From positions 1 through 10,000 of the forward strand of contig NZ_JAIWON010000013.1 of the NCBI RefSeq assembly GCF_020216885.1: DNA of 10,000 nt, given 5' to 3'. The notes below the pieces were generated by a model, which saw nothing but the letters and a program-made list of their open reading frames with translations, was not told the origin of the DNA and searched no databases. This DNA is from Zymomonas sp. GTDB lineage: Bacteria; Pseudomonadota; Alphaproteobacteria; Sphingomonadales; Sphingomonadaceae. Of this stretch, positions 1 to 6,783 are shown in pieces; the stretch's first letter is position 1, and every line of letters begins with the position of its first letter. Made by a program: the position numbers and the translations under genes.

Positions 1-52
1 ATGGGCTAAAAATTCTGTTTGAATAACCGTGAAACAACCCGTTTTTTCGTTT

Positions 53-898
53 CTATAGAAAAGTATCTTTCGGGATAACCCTTGCCCAGCATAAGACGTG
101 GACTGATTTTACCCCAGCCTTCTTTAGCAAGCGGGCGCAGCTTTCTGTTGTTGCCCCGCTGGTAAAAACATCATCGATTAAAATAATATCACGACCTGTT
201 AATGATCTGTCCTTTTTTCGGATACGGAGGCCAAAAGCATTTTTTACCATTTGATGGCGTTGTTTAGGCGTTAAATGTCCTAGTGGTTTTGTAGAATGAC
301 GGCGATATAAGCTATCGCAATCATAGTCATAGCCGCTGGTCTTAGCGATATATTGCCCGATTAAAGCCGCTTGATTGAATCCACGCTGCCATAACCGCCA
401 GCGATGAAGTGGCACCGGCATAATCAAAGGCGTTTCAACTGAAGATGTCTTGATATCCGGCAATCGATTTTTATCTGTTGAAAGGCCATTTTGAATTTTC
501 TGGATATCTTCCCTTGTTGGCAAAAACCGCATCATCAATTTGGCCATGTCGCGTGCCAGCATGGTCTGCTTGCCATATTTACAGCGCAACACAAGCTGTC
601 TTGAAATTTCGTCATAGGCTACCGCCGCATTCATCCTGTCAAAAGAAGGTGGATGCTGTAAACAACGGCCACAAAGCGGTTCATATTGCTGATCGCGTGG
701 TAAAGGAAAACCGCATTGGATACAGGCTGGTTCGACTAAAAAATGAAGCGACTGCCAACATTCAACACAAAAACTATGATCAGCCAGAATGACCGCGCCA
801 CAATTTGGGCAGCGCGGCGGCAAGGCATAATCAATGACCGTTTTTAGCCCTGCATACGCGGCTTCAAGGCGTTTTTTAATGATGCTGATTTTGGTCAT
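53..898 (-). CDS. comF: ComF family protein (phosphoribosyltransferase-like, double zinc finger)
   Basis: ComF-family protein of 281 residues, cytoplasmic. The N-terminus carries four CxxC pairs (Cys30/33, Cys44/47, Cys59/62, Cys76/79), expected to bind zinc. The C-terminal half is a type I phosphoribosyltransferase fold with the PRPP-loop motif IDDVFTSGAT at about residues 241-250. In naturally competent bacteria ComF helps imported single-stranded DNA enter recombination; in non-competent relatives its role is unclear, so the function here is inferred from family only. Start: an in-frame TTG at 919 would add seven residues, but it lies inside the recA terminator hairpin, so the ATG at 898 is preferred although its ribosome site is weak. 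It lies 75 bases downstream of recA on the same strand, separated by that terminator. The 52 bases beyond its stop show no gene or terminator I can support. No promoter of its own was convincing. Confidence 0.92.
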   Translation of the reverse strand: MTKISIIKKRLEAAYAGLKTVIDYALPPRCPNCGAVILADHSFCVECWQSLHFLVEPACIQCGFPLPRDQQYEPLCGRCLQHPPSFDRMNAAVAYDEISRQLVLRCKYGKQTMLARDMAKLMMRFLPTREDIQKIQNGLSTDKNRLPDIKTSSVETPLIMPVPLHRWRLWQRGFNQAALIGQYIAKTSGYDYDCDSLYRRHSTKPLGHLTPKQRHQMVKNAFGLRIRKKDRSLTGRDIILIDDVFTSGATTESCARLLKKAGVKSVHVLCWARVIPKDTFL

Positions 899-917
899 AT
901 TACCGACTAAAAAATAC

Positions 918-949
918 AAAAAGAGGCCAGATAAAACTGACCTCTTTTT
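918..949 (-). terminator. Rho-independent terminator of recA
   Basis: Read on the minus strand, a 13-base arm (AAAAAGAGGTCAG) pairs with CTGGCCTCTTTTT around a six-base loop, with a single G-U wobble. It is followed by further T-rich sequence (GTATTTTTTAG). It begins 25 bases after the recA stop codon. On the plus strand the wobble becomes a C-A mismatch, so the hairpin is best formed by the recA transcript. It separates recA from comF. Confidence 0.9.
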
Positions 950-973
950 TAAGATTGAGATTTTTGAAAAACC

Positions 974-2038
974 TTAATCTTCGGAAATTGGTTCATCCAG
1001 CATTTCGTCTGCGATTTCAGCCGTATTATGACGAATCATTTTCTCAATTTTTTCAGTCATTTCGGGATGTTCACGCAAGAAAGTCTTAGCATTTTCACGA
1101 CCCTGACCAATCCGAATGGAATCATGGCTGAACCATGAGCCAGACTTGTCGATTATGCCAGCCTTAACACCCAGATCAAGAATTTCACCCATCTTGGAGA
1201 CGCCTTCTCCATACATGATATCGAATTCAACCTGCTTGAAAGGCGGTGCCAGCTTGTTTTTTACCACTTTAACGCGGGTAGCATTCCCCACAATCTCATC
1301 GCGGTCTTTGATTTGCCCCACACGGCGGATATCCAGCCGGACACTGGCATAGAATTTTAAAGCATTACCGCCTGTTGTCGTTTCAGGGTTGCCATACATT
1401 ACCCCGATTTTCATGCGGACTTGGTTAATAAAAATAACCAAAGTTTGAGAGCGGTTGATTGATCCGGTAATTTTGCGAAGCGCCTGACTCATCAAACGGG
1501 CTTGCAAACCAACGTGACTATCGCCCATTTCGCCTTCGATTTCAGCGCGAGGTGTTAAGGCCGCAACAGAATCGACAACCAATATATCAACAGCATTAGA
1601 ACGGATCAGGGTATCTGTAATTTCCAGAGCTTGCTCACCAGTATCAGGCTGAGAGACGATCAGATCATCTGTATTAACGCCCAGTTTTTTAGCATAGACT
1701 GGATCGAGCGCATGTTCAGCATCGACAAAGGCCGCTGTTCCACCTGCTTTTTGTGCTTCGGCGATAGCATGAAGTGCCAAAGTTGTTTTACCCGAGCTTT
1801 CAGGGCCATAGATTTCGACGATACGGCCACGGGGCAAGCCACCAATGCCCAGCGCAATATCAAGGCCAAGCGATCCGCTGGAAATTGTGTCAATCTCGAT
1901 TTTTTCGCGAGACCCCAAGCGCATAACCGAACCTTTGCCAAAAGCGCGGTCAATCTGCGCCAAAGCGGCTTCAAGGGCTTTTTGCTTGTCCATATTATTA
2001 TCCTTACCGGAAGTCGTAACCTTATTTTGCGGAGCCAT
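974..2038 (-). CDS. recA: Recombinase RecA
   Basis: RecA, 354 residues (the E. coli protein has 353), the cytoplasmic ATP-dependent strand-exchange protein of homologous recombination and co-protease for LexA self-cleavage. Visible motifs: Walker A GPESSGKT at 78-85, the catalytic glutamate in DAEHALD (Glu108), Walker B ILVVDSV at 152-158, and the DNA-binding loop region [22 protein letters not shown] region at about 203-224 with the ATP-sensing Gln206. The C-terminal tail is acidic, as usual. The ATG at 2038 has a purine-rich ribosome site (AAGGGGGG, five bases away). A second in-frame ATG at 1993 (MDKQKAL) has its own AAGGA seven bases upstream and aligns better with the start of the conserved core, so a 339-residue form is possible. 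An SOS box and a promoter lie upstream, and a strong terminator follows. The gene is intact. Confidence 0.99.
   Translation of the reverse strand: MAPQNKVTTSGKDNNMDKQKALEAALAQIDRAFGKGSVMRLGSREKIEIDTISSGSLGLDIALGIGGLPRGRIVEIYGPESSGKTTLALHAIAEAQKAGGTAAFVDAEHALDPVYAKKLGVNTDDLIVSQPDTGEQALEITDTLIRSNAVDILVVDSVAALTPRAEIEGEMGDSHVGLQARLMSQALRKITGSINRSQTLVIFINQVRMKIGVMYGNPETTTGGNALKFYASVRLDIRRVGQIKDRDEIVGNATRVKVVKNKLAPPFKQVEFDIMYGEGVSKMGEILDLGVKAGIIDKSGSWFSHDSIRIGQGRENAKTFLREHPEMTEKIEKMIRHNTAEIADEMLDEPISED
2001..2005 (-). promoter_or_regulatory. Internal ribosome binding site for a shorter recA start
   Basis: The minus strand reads AAGGA followed by a seven-base AT-rich spacer (TAATAAT) and an in-frame ATG at 1993. 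Spacing and sequence are near ideal. Initiation here would remove the first 15 residues ([15 protein letters not shown]), which lie outside the conserved RecA core. Confidence 0.55.
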
Positions 2039-2043
2039 CGCTA

Positions 2044-2056
2044 CCCCCCTTCTCCT
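2044..2056 (-). promoter_or_regulatory. Ribosome binding site for the long recA start
   Basis: The minus strand reads AGGAGAAGGGGGG just upstream of the ATG at 2038. The run AAGGGGGG ends five bases before the start; the better-matched AGGAG lies 13 bases away, which is rather far. This supports the longer RecA reading. Confidence 0.7.
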
Positions 2057-2105
2057 ATAACGTCTCTCTTAAGGCATCAACCGGCATAATGTCAGAATTG
2101 CGTCG

Positions 2106-2134
2106 AATATACCGGAACAGCATGAAGAACATAA
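2106..2134 (-). promoter_or_regulatory. Probable recA promoter
   Basis: On the minus strand a -10 like element TATATT (2111 to 2106) lies 17 bases downstream of a weak -35 like element TTATGT (2134 to 2129). The -35 element lies within the SOS box, the arrangement expected for LexA repression. Transcription would start roughly 60 bases upstream of the recA ATG. Assigned by eye; the -35 match is poor. Confidence 0.5.
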
Positions 2135-2141
2135 GGTGAAC
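2127..2141 (-). promoter_or_regulatory. SOS (LexA) box of recA
   Basis: The minus strand reads GTTCACCTTATGTTC, an exact GTTC-N7-GTTC, which is the direct-repeat LexA operator known from alphaproteobacteria (unlike the CTGT-N8-ACAG palindrome of E. coli). It lies 88 bases upstream of the recA start and overlaps the proposed -35 element. A further GTTC half-site occurs at 2115-2118, eight bases from its neighbour. LexA control of recA is inferred from this match and its position. Confidence 0.85.
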
Positions 2142-2200
2142 ATAGAGAGCGTAAACAGAATAGCAAGTCTTAACTGACAGAATTTAAAACTTGTTTTTCT

Positions 2201-2237
2201 GCTACCGAGAAAGCTGAAAAACAGCCTCCTCAGTAGC
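2201..2237 (-). terminator. Probable transcription terminator after the ester hydrolase gene
   Basis: A 16-bp stem with a five-base loop: minus-strand arms GCTACTGAGGAGGCTG and CAGCTTTCTCGGTAGC pair fully if three G-U pairs are allowed. On the plus strand those three pairs become mismatches. It lies 18 bases past the hydrolase stop and upstream of the recA promoter, as a terminator should. No uninterrupted T-run follows (AGAAAAACAAGTTTT), so it may be an imperfect intrinsic terminator or an RNA 3'-end stabilising hairpin. Confidence 0.6.
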
Positions 2238-2255
2238 GGGTTTATTATCAAAGCT

Positions 2256-4211
2256 TTATGGGATAATCGGTAATTCAACCGAGCTTGCCTGATCCGGTGA
2301 ATGCATGACCGTTTCTACGGTTGCCGTATAATCGGAAGACTTGGCGAACATAATATTTTCGACATAACGCTGCGGATTGCGATCATAAAGCGGGAAAAGG
2401 CTCGACTGGATTTGAACCATAATCCGATGTCCCGGCTGAAAAACATGATCAACAACCGGTAAGCGGAAGCGATATTGCTGGACTTTTCCGGCTGGAACCG
2501 GTGACGGCTTCTCAAAGCTGTTACGATAGCGGCCTCTGAAAATATCCATACTGATCGCCAGTTGATAGCCTCCCATTTTGGGATCAGAGGGCATCTCGTC
2601 AGGATAAACATCAATCAGCTTCACCACCCAATCAACATCACTTCCAGTTGTTGCGGCTAAGAGATTGGCGAAAGGCGCGCCTCTTAATTTTACTGGATGG
2701 TCGAGAACCGGCGTTTCATAGGTCAAAACATCGGGGCGGCTGGCGGAAAAGCGCTGATCTTCGACCAACCATTGTTTCCAACGTGTTGTATCGGCAAAGG
2801 TGATCGGCGTTGGCAGATAAGGCACCGGCTTTTTAGGGTCAGAAGTATATTGATCCGAAGGGGTATTGCCAGAAGTCGGTTTGGTAAAGGACAAAGCTGA
2901 TTGTGCCTGTAAATAAAGCGGTGTGAGTTGTTTTTCCTTGTCCGTTTGCCAGTCGTTCAATTTATCCCAATGATTTTCACCGGTATTATAAATCAAGGCT
3001 TTAGGTGTTTCTTCTGCTGGCTGTTTATCTTTCAGATAGCGGTTAAAGAAAGGCAGTAATGTATCACGCCGGAATTGGAGCGCAGTATCCCCATCCCAAT
3101 GTAAAGCCCCCAACGAAGAGCCATTATAATTGACCTGACTATGCCGCCAAGGCCCCATTACCAGATAATTGGTATCAATATGGCCTGCATTTTTGAGGGA
3201 TTCAAAGCTATGGATAGCGCCCCACATGTCTTCTTGATCCCAGAGTCCTTGAATCCACATAGTTGGGACATGAGAAGGATGCGCGGCCACTAACTGATCT
3301 AAAGCCTGCCCTTGCCAGAATTTATCATAAGCCGGATGGATGCTTAGACGTTGCCACCAAGGAATTTGGTCAATACCCTCTTTTTTTGCCCAATTTCCTG
3401 CTGATCCGGTTTCAAGGAAAGCCTTGTAATCATCATAAGCACCATGTACAGGCGGTGCGCCTGTGCCTTTGGCAGTCATCTGTCGAAGGAAATAGTCAAA
3501 AGCGGCCTGTCGGAAAGCCCCGTAATGGAACCAGTCATCTCCCATCCAGCCATCCACCATTGGGCTTTCCGGTGCGGCGACTTTCAGCGCAGGATGTGGA
3601 TTAAGCAAGGCCGCGACAACGGTAAATCCCTCATAAGAAGAGCCAATCATACCGACACGACCATTGCTTTCAGGAATATGTTTGGTCAGCCATTCAATCG
3701 TATCCCATGCATCGGTTGTATGATCGACTTTGGTCGGGTTTAAATCACCAACGGGTGGACGAGTGACGATATAGACACCTTCTGAACCATATTTGCCCCG
3801 CACATCCTGAAAAACACGAATATACCCGTCACGGACAAAAACCTCATCTCCCTCTGGTAAGGTTGCTAGCATAGAAGGACTGTCGCTGCGGCTTGTTCGA
3901 CTAGACGCATCATAGGGCGTTCTTGTTAACAGGATAGGAAGGTTACGGCCGTTTTTCGGAACAACAATGACAGTATGTAATTTGACACCATCTCGCATCG
4001 GGATCATAACCTCCCGCTTTTCATAATCATAATGTGCAGTCGGTGCCGAAAAATGCATTGCGATATCGCCATTTTCTGGCCAAATCGTCTTGTCCGGTGC
4101 AGAGGATAAGGCTGGTATCGCTAAAATGGAGGTCAGCGAGGCAACGATACCACCTCGCATCAGATATTTTTTCATAGCCGATAAATTTATGCAGATCTTC
4201 AATCGAGACAT
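2256..4211 (-). CDS. Alpha-amino acid ester hydrolase (CocE/NonD family), exported
   Basis: A 651-residue serine hydrolase of the X-Pro dipeptidyl-peptidase S15/CocE family. An N-terminal signal peptide is visible (positive stretch KKYLMRGG, hydrophobic core, cleavage probably after Ala38), so the protein is likely periplasmic. The alpha/beta-hydrolase nucleophile lies in GSSYEG (Ser192); the acid is Asp325 in LWDQED and the base His357 in PWRH. Asp226, Glu327 and Asp328 match the carboxylate cluster that binds the substrate ammonium group in known alpha-amino acid ester hydrolases, and Tyr100 and Tyr193 fit the oxyanion tyrosines. Family enzymes hydrolyse alpha-amino esters and can acylate beta-lactam nuclei; the natural substrate is unknown. 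A C-terminal jelly-roll domain fills roughly residues 440-651. Start: ATG 4211 has GGGAGGGG just upstream; an upstream TTG at 4250 and the internal ATG at 4175 lack such a site. Older annotation would probably say glutaryl-7-ACA acylase. Monocistronic. Confidence 0.9.
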   Translation of the reverse strand: MSRLKICINLSAMKKYLMRGGIVASLTSILAIPALSSAPDKTIWPENGDIAMHFSAPTAHYDYEKREVMIPMRDGVKLHTVIVVPKNGRNLPILLTRTPYDASSRTSRSDSPSMLATLPEGDEVFVRDGYIRVFQDVRGKYGSEGVYIVTRPPVGDLNPTKVDHTTDAWDTIEWLTKHIPESNGRVGMIGSSYEGFTVVAALLNPHPALKVAAPESPMVDGWMGDDWFHYGAFRQAAFDYFLRQMTAKGTGAPPVHGAYDDYKAFLETGSAGNWAKKEGIDQIPWWQRLSIHPAYDKFWQGQALDQLVAAHPSHVPTMWIQGLWDQEDMWGAIHSFESLKNAGHIDTNYLVMGPWRHSQVNYNGSSLGALHWDGDTALQFRRDTLLPFFNRYLKDKQPAEETPKALIYNTGENHWDKLNDWQTDKEKQLTPLYLQAQSALSFTKPTSGNTPSDQYTSDPKKPVPYLPTPITFADTTRWKQWLVEDQRFSASRPDVLTYETPVLDHPVKLRGAPFANLLAATTGSDVDWVVKLIDVYPDEMPSDPKMGGYQLAISMDIFRGRYRNSFEKPSPVPAGKVQQYRFRLPVVDHVFQPGHRIMVQIQSSLFPLYDRNPQRYVENIMFAKSSDYTATVETVMHSPDQASSVELPIIP

Positions 4212-4360
4212 AACCCCTCCCTGAAATTGACCCGACAGCTTAAATGTCAAAAAGAAAAAGAAAATACCTAATTCAAAAAAACAGATTCATAAATAAGGTG
4301 ACAAGAGCCAGCAGATTCTGAAAAATTTCTGGCAACGAGCCGTAATATCTTGGATTTATC

Positions 4361-4373
4361 GCGATTTAATCGC
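4361..4373. promoter_or_regulatory. Palindrome, possible operator upstream of the sugar kinase
   Basis: GCGATTTAATCGC is a perfect 6-bp inverted repeat around one central base. It overlaps a tandem direct repeat (GATTTATCGC then GATTTAATCGC, 4353-4373). It lies 36 bases upstream of the kinase ATG and just downstream of a -10 like TAATAT (4343-4348) that has no convincing -35. That position would suit a repressor operator, but no regulator gene is in the window and the size is small enough for chance. Confidence 0.3.
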
Positions 4374-4409
4374 AATCAAAGGGTCAAATCTAATCAGTGG
4401 AATTTGGAA

Positions 4410-5297
4410 ATGGTCTATTTTTTGGGAGTTGATGCTGGAGGAAGCCATTGCCGGTCACGCTTGACCGATCATGATGGCCGTATTCTTGGTCATGCAGAAA
4501 TCGGAGCAGCCAATGCCCGTATCGGAATTGCCAATCTTTGGCCTTTGTTGATGCAAGTGACTGAACTGGCTTGCCAAGAGGCTGGCTTGAATAAAGACGA
4601 CTGGTCATCTGTCCATGCCGTTTTTGGAATCGCTGGTCTTTCTCGTCCGGGTTTGCAAAAAGCCCTTGAAGAAATGCCGTCTCCTTTTGCCACAACACGC
4701 TATACTGGTGATGATGAAATTGCTAATATTGGCGCACATCGGGGGCGTGACGGCGCTATCCTTATCTTAGGCACCGGCAGCATTGCGCATATCCGCATAG
4801 ACGGAAAAAGCGAAACATTAGGGGGATATGGATTCCCTATTTCTGATGAAGCCAGTGGCGCATGGTTAGGCTTGGAGGCTATTAGGTATAGCCTAAGGGC
4901 TTATGATGACCGCCTTAAAAAAACTGTTTTGACAGAACGGATTATTCATCATTTTTCGGATGATGTCTTCGGATTGATCGCATGGATGGATGCCGCAACA
5001 GCAACAGATTACGCTCTTTTTGCCCCTTGGGTTATAGAAGCTGGCATAGAAGGTGACCCTGTAGCCTATTCTATCATCCAACAGGCCGTTGCCTATATCG
5101 AGAATTTCATTGAAGTCATTTTTCAAAAAGGGGCGGCGCATTGCTGTTTGATGGGCGGATTGGCGGCTCCCTTTATGCCATGGCTTTCAAATCATATTTC
5201 CTGTAAATTAAGCCCATCTCAAGGTGATGCTTTAGACGGCGCTTTAATTCTTTCAGGGCTAAAATTTTTAAAAAATTCTATGATTACAGATAGGTAA
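4410..5297 (+). CDS. BadF/BadG/BcrA/BcrD-type ATPase, probable N-acetylglucosamine kinase
   Basis: A 295-residue ASKHA-fold kinase of the BadF/BadG/BcrA/BcrD ATPase family, cytoplasmic. The N-terminal phosphate-1 loop GVDAGGSH spans residues 6-13, the acidic pair in TGDDEIA is at 101-102, the phosphate-2 loop GTGS is at 121-124, the family signature GGYGFPISDEASG is at 138-150, and an adenosine-site GG lies at 249-250. Length and motif order match N-acetylglucosamine kinases (human NAGK, bacterial GspK type), which convert GlcNAc to GlcNAc-6-phosphate; other members act on glucosamine or other sugars, so the substrate is inferred. The convergent neighbour nagZ liberates GlcNAc, which supports the guess. 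Start: the upstream in-frame TTG at 4350 would add 20 residues with no family similarity; ATG 4410 has GTGGA eight bases upstream and places the phosphate loop at the usual depth. The next gene follows after about 25 bases, probably cotranscribed. Confidence 0.83.
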   Translation: MVYFLGVDAGGSHCRSRLTDHDGRILGHAEIGAANARIGIANLWPLLMQVTELACQEAGLNKDDWSSVHAVFGIAGLSRPGLQKALEEMPSPFATTRYTGDDEIANIGAHRGRDGAILILGTGSIAHIRIDGKSETLGGYGFPISDEASGAWLGLEAIRYSLRAYDDRLKKTVLTERIIHHFSDDVFGLIAWMDAATATDYALFAPWVIEAGIEGDPVAYSIIQQAVAYIENFIEVIFQKGAAHCCLMGGLAAPFMPWLSNHISCKLSPSQGDALDGALILSGLKFLKNSMITDR

Positions 5298-5324
5298 ACA
5301 GATTTTTTCAGATGGAATATGAAT

Positions 5325-5627
5325 ATGACAGCCGAGTTTGATATTACCACCATTCTAACGGCTAAGGCCGATCAACAGGAAGCACTTCAGCAGGCTTTGC
5401 TACATTATGCCGACCAATCAAAAACAGAAGAAGGCTATCTAGCGTTTCACATTGGATACGACAAAAGCCAGCCGCCCCGCTTTATTCTGAACGAGCGCTG
5501 GCAAGACCATGCTGCTTTTTTAGCACATGAAAAAAGCGATATTTTTCAGGATTTTGCCAGTATGTTCAAAAGATTTCTGGACAAACCACTGTTATCCGTT
5601 TTTTCGGTGCCTTTAATAGATGGTTAG
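5325..5627 (+). CDS. Antibiotic biosynthesis monooxygenase (ABM)-fold protein, putative quinol monooxygenase
   Basis: A small soluble protein of 100 residues with the dimeric ferredoxin-like ABM fold. Visible family features are the N-terminal strand, a central helix before EEGYLAFHIGYD, and the typical ERWQDHAAFLAHE segment (Trp followed by an Ala-Phe...His helix) near residues 60-72. YgiN-like members oxidise quinols without cofactor; others bind heme or have no known activity, so the product name is only a fold-level call. Start: two ATGs lie six bases apart (5319 and 5325). GGAA ends one base before the first but seven before the second, so 5325 is preferred; 5319 would add Met-Asn. It follows the kinase closely and probably shares its transcript. 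Its stop codon overlaps the stop of the convergent nagZ. Confidence 0.82.
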   Translation: MTAEFDITTILTAKADQQEALQQALLHYADQSKTEEGYLAFHIGYDKSQPPRFILNERWQDHAAFLAHEKSDIFQDFASMFKRFLDKPLLSVFSVPLIDG

Positions 5628-6658
5628 ACCGCAGCTTCCAGAAATAAAGCGTCGCGCTCGGCAATGCAGCGATCAAAAAGAGCTTTATTCTCTGCTATAT
5701 CTAAATCAAAATCAGAAGCGCTTGAAAATCCATCGGTTACTCTTTCCAATGCAGCAAAGCTTTCTGGTCTGATCTCATCCATATTTTCTAAAATAGCTTT
5801 CATTTCATCGAATTTTCCGGAGCAATGAAGCGCGATATCACAACCGGCATTAAAAACGCGTAGCGCCCGTGTTACCGGATTACCATCCAAAGCATTCATG
5901 CCGATATCGTCGGACATAAGAAGGCCTTTAAAACCAATTTTTTCGCGAATAATATCTTGGATAATTTTTGAAGAATAGCTGGCACAATTTTCTTTGTCCC
6001 ATGCCTGATAAATAATATGAGCGGTCATCGCCATTTTGGCGTGACGTAAACGCTGAAAAGGCTTGAGATCCCGTTCCAATATTTCAATAGGACTATCAAC
6101 CACCGGCAAGGCTTTGTGACTGTCTACTTTGGCTTGCCCATGTCCTGGAATATGTTTGATAATGCCGCAAACGCTGCCTTTTGCCAGCCCGTCTAAAACC
6201 GCCTGTCCTAAAGCTCCAACTTGTTCAGGATTATGACCAAAAGAACGGTCTCCGATGATGTTATCACCTTCGGGATCGCGAATATCCAATAACGGCATAC
6301 AATCGACATTGATGCCAACATCCTGCAATAACAAAGCCAGTGCATGACTATTAGCGCGCACAGCCTCAATCGCACTGACGGGGGCTTTTTGATAAAGCGC
6401 ATCAAATCGAGCAGCAGCAGGAAAAACTGGCCAAACAGGCGGTTTCATTCTGGCGACCCTGCCGCCTTCCTGATCAATCAGGATTGGAATATTCTGTCGA
6501 CTATTGGCTCTTAAATCTGCCGTCAATTTCTTTAATTGCATTCTGTCTGTAATATTTCTCTGAAACAGAATATAACCGGCAGGCTCATATTGACGGAACA
6601 GCTTTTTTTCCTGATCTGATAAACGAGTATCAGCAATACCAATAAAAACAGGTTTCAT
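5624..6658 (-). CDS. nagZ: Beta-N-acetylhexosaminidase NagZ (glycoside hydrolase family 3)
   Basis: A 344-residue single-domain GH3 enzyme with no signal peptide, so cytoplasmic. NagZ removes the non-reducing GlcNAc from GlcNAc-1,6-anhydroMurNAc peptides imported during peptidoglycan recycling; in bacteria with inducible AmpC its products feed beta-lactamase induction. Motifs: IDQEGGRVARM at 61-71, substrate-binding KHIPGHG at 168-174, the flexible-loop Asp179-Ser-His181 that gives NagZ its unusual acid/base, and the catalytic nucleophile Asp250 in MSDDIGM. Length is normal (E. coli 341). The ATG has AGGA six bases upstream. In many alphaproteobacteria nagZ sits with scpA, scpB and tat genes; here it stands alone, divergent from astB and convergent with the ABM gene, whose stop it overlaps by four bases. 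No convincing promoter was seen in the 125-base spacer. Confidence 0.96.
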   Translation of the reverse strand: MKPVFIGIADTRLSDQEKKLFRQYEPAGYILFQRNITDRMQLKKLTADLRANSRQNIPILIDQEGGRVARMKPPVWPVFPAAARFDALYQKAPVSAIEAVRANSHALALLLQDVGINVDCMPLLDIRDPEGDNIIGDRSFGHNPEQVGALGQAVLDGLAKGSVCGIIKHIPGHGQAKVDSHKALPVVDSPIEILERDLKPFQRLRHAKMAMTAHIIYQAWDKENCASYSSKIIQDIIREKIGFKGLLMSDDIGMNALDGNPVTRALRVFNAGCDIALHCSGKFDEMKAILENMDEIRPESFAALERVTDGFSSASDFDLDIAENKALFDRCIAERDALFLEAAV

Positions 6659-6783
6659 TTTATATCCTATTAACCTTTAAACCAATCTTGATTAAAAATT
6701 TAGGTCAAAAGCTCTTCCAATACGCCTTTCCAGATAGAATCTACTTAATGCATTGCCATTGATAGACCAAAAAAGGGAAAAAC

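Noticed and set aside
1..52. Terminator or small gene after comF
   Set aside because: Only a 5-bp inverted repeat (GAAAC/GTTTC) was found, with no T-run in the right place and no supported reading frame.
896..919. In-frame TTG at 919 as the comF start
   Set aside because: It lies within the recA terminator hairpin and adds seven residues without family similarity; ATG 898 is more likely.
1660..1974. Open frames antisense to or shifted within recA and the other genes, for example 1660-1974 minus and 478-792 plus
   Set aside because: They lie wholly inside well-identified genes, show no recognisable domain and have no ribosome sites of note.
4209..4250. In-frame TTG at 4250 as the ester hydrolase start
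   Set aside because: No ribosome site is visible, whereas ATG 4211 has GGGAGGGG immediately upstream and precedes the signal peptide.
4222..4250. TTGACA at 4250-4245 (minus strand) as a -35 element for the ester hydrolase
   Set aside because: The matching -10 position reads ATTTCA, and a start there would leave almost no leader before the ribosome site.
4350..4412. In-frame TTG at 4350 as the kinase start
   Set aside because: The extra 20 residues do not resemble the family, and the region contains a palindrome and promoter-like sequence; ATG 4410 fits the usual distance to the phosphate loop.
6677..6740. Possible promoters for nagZ (TTGACC, minus, near 6708) and astB (TAGAAT, plus, 6735-6740)
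   Set aside because: Neither has a believable partner element at 16-18 bases.
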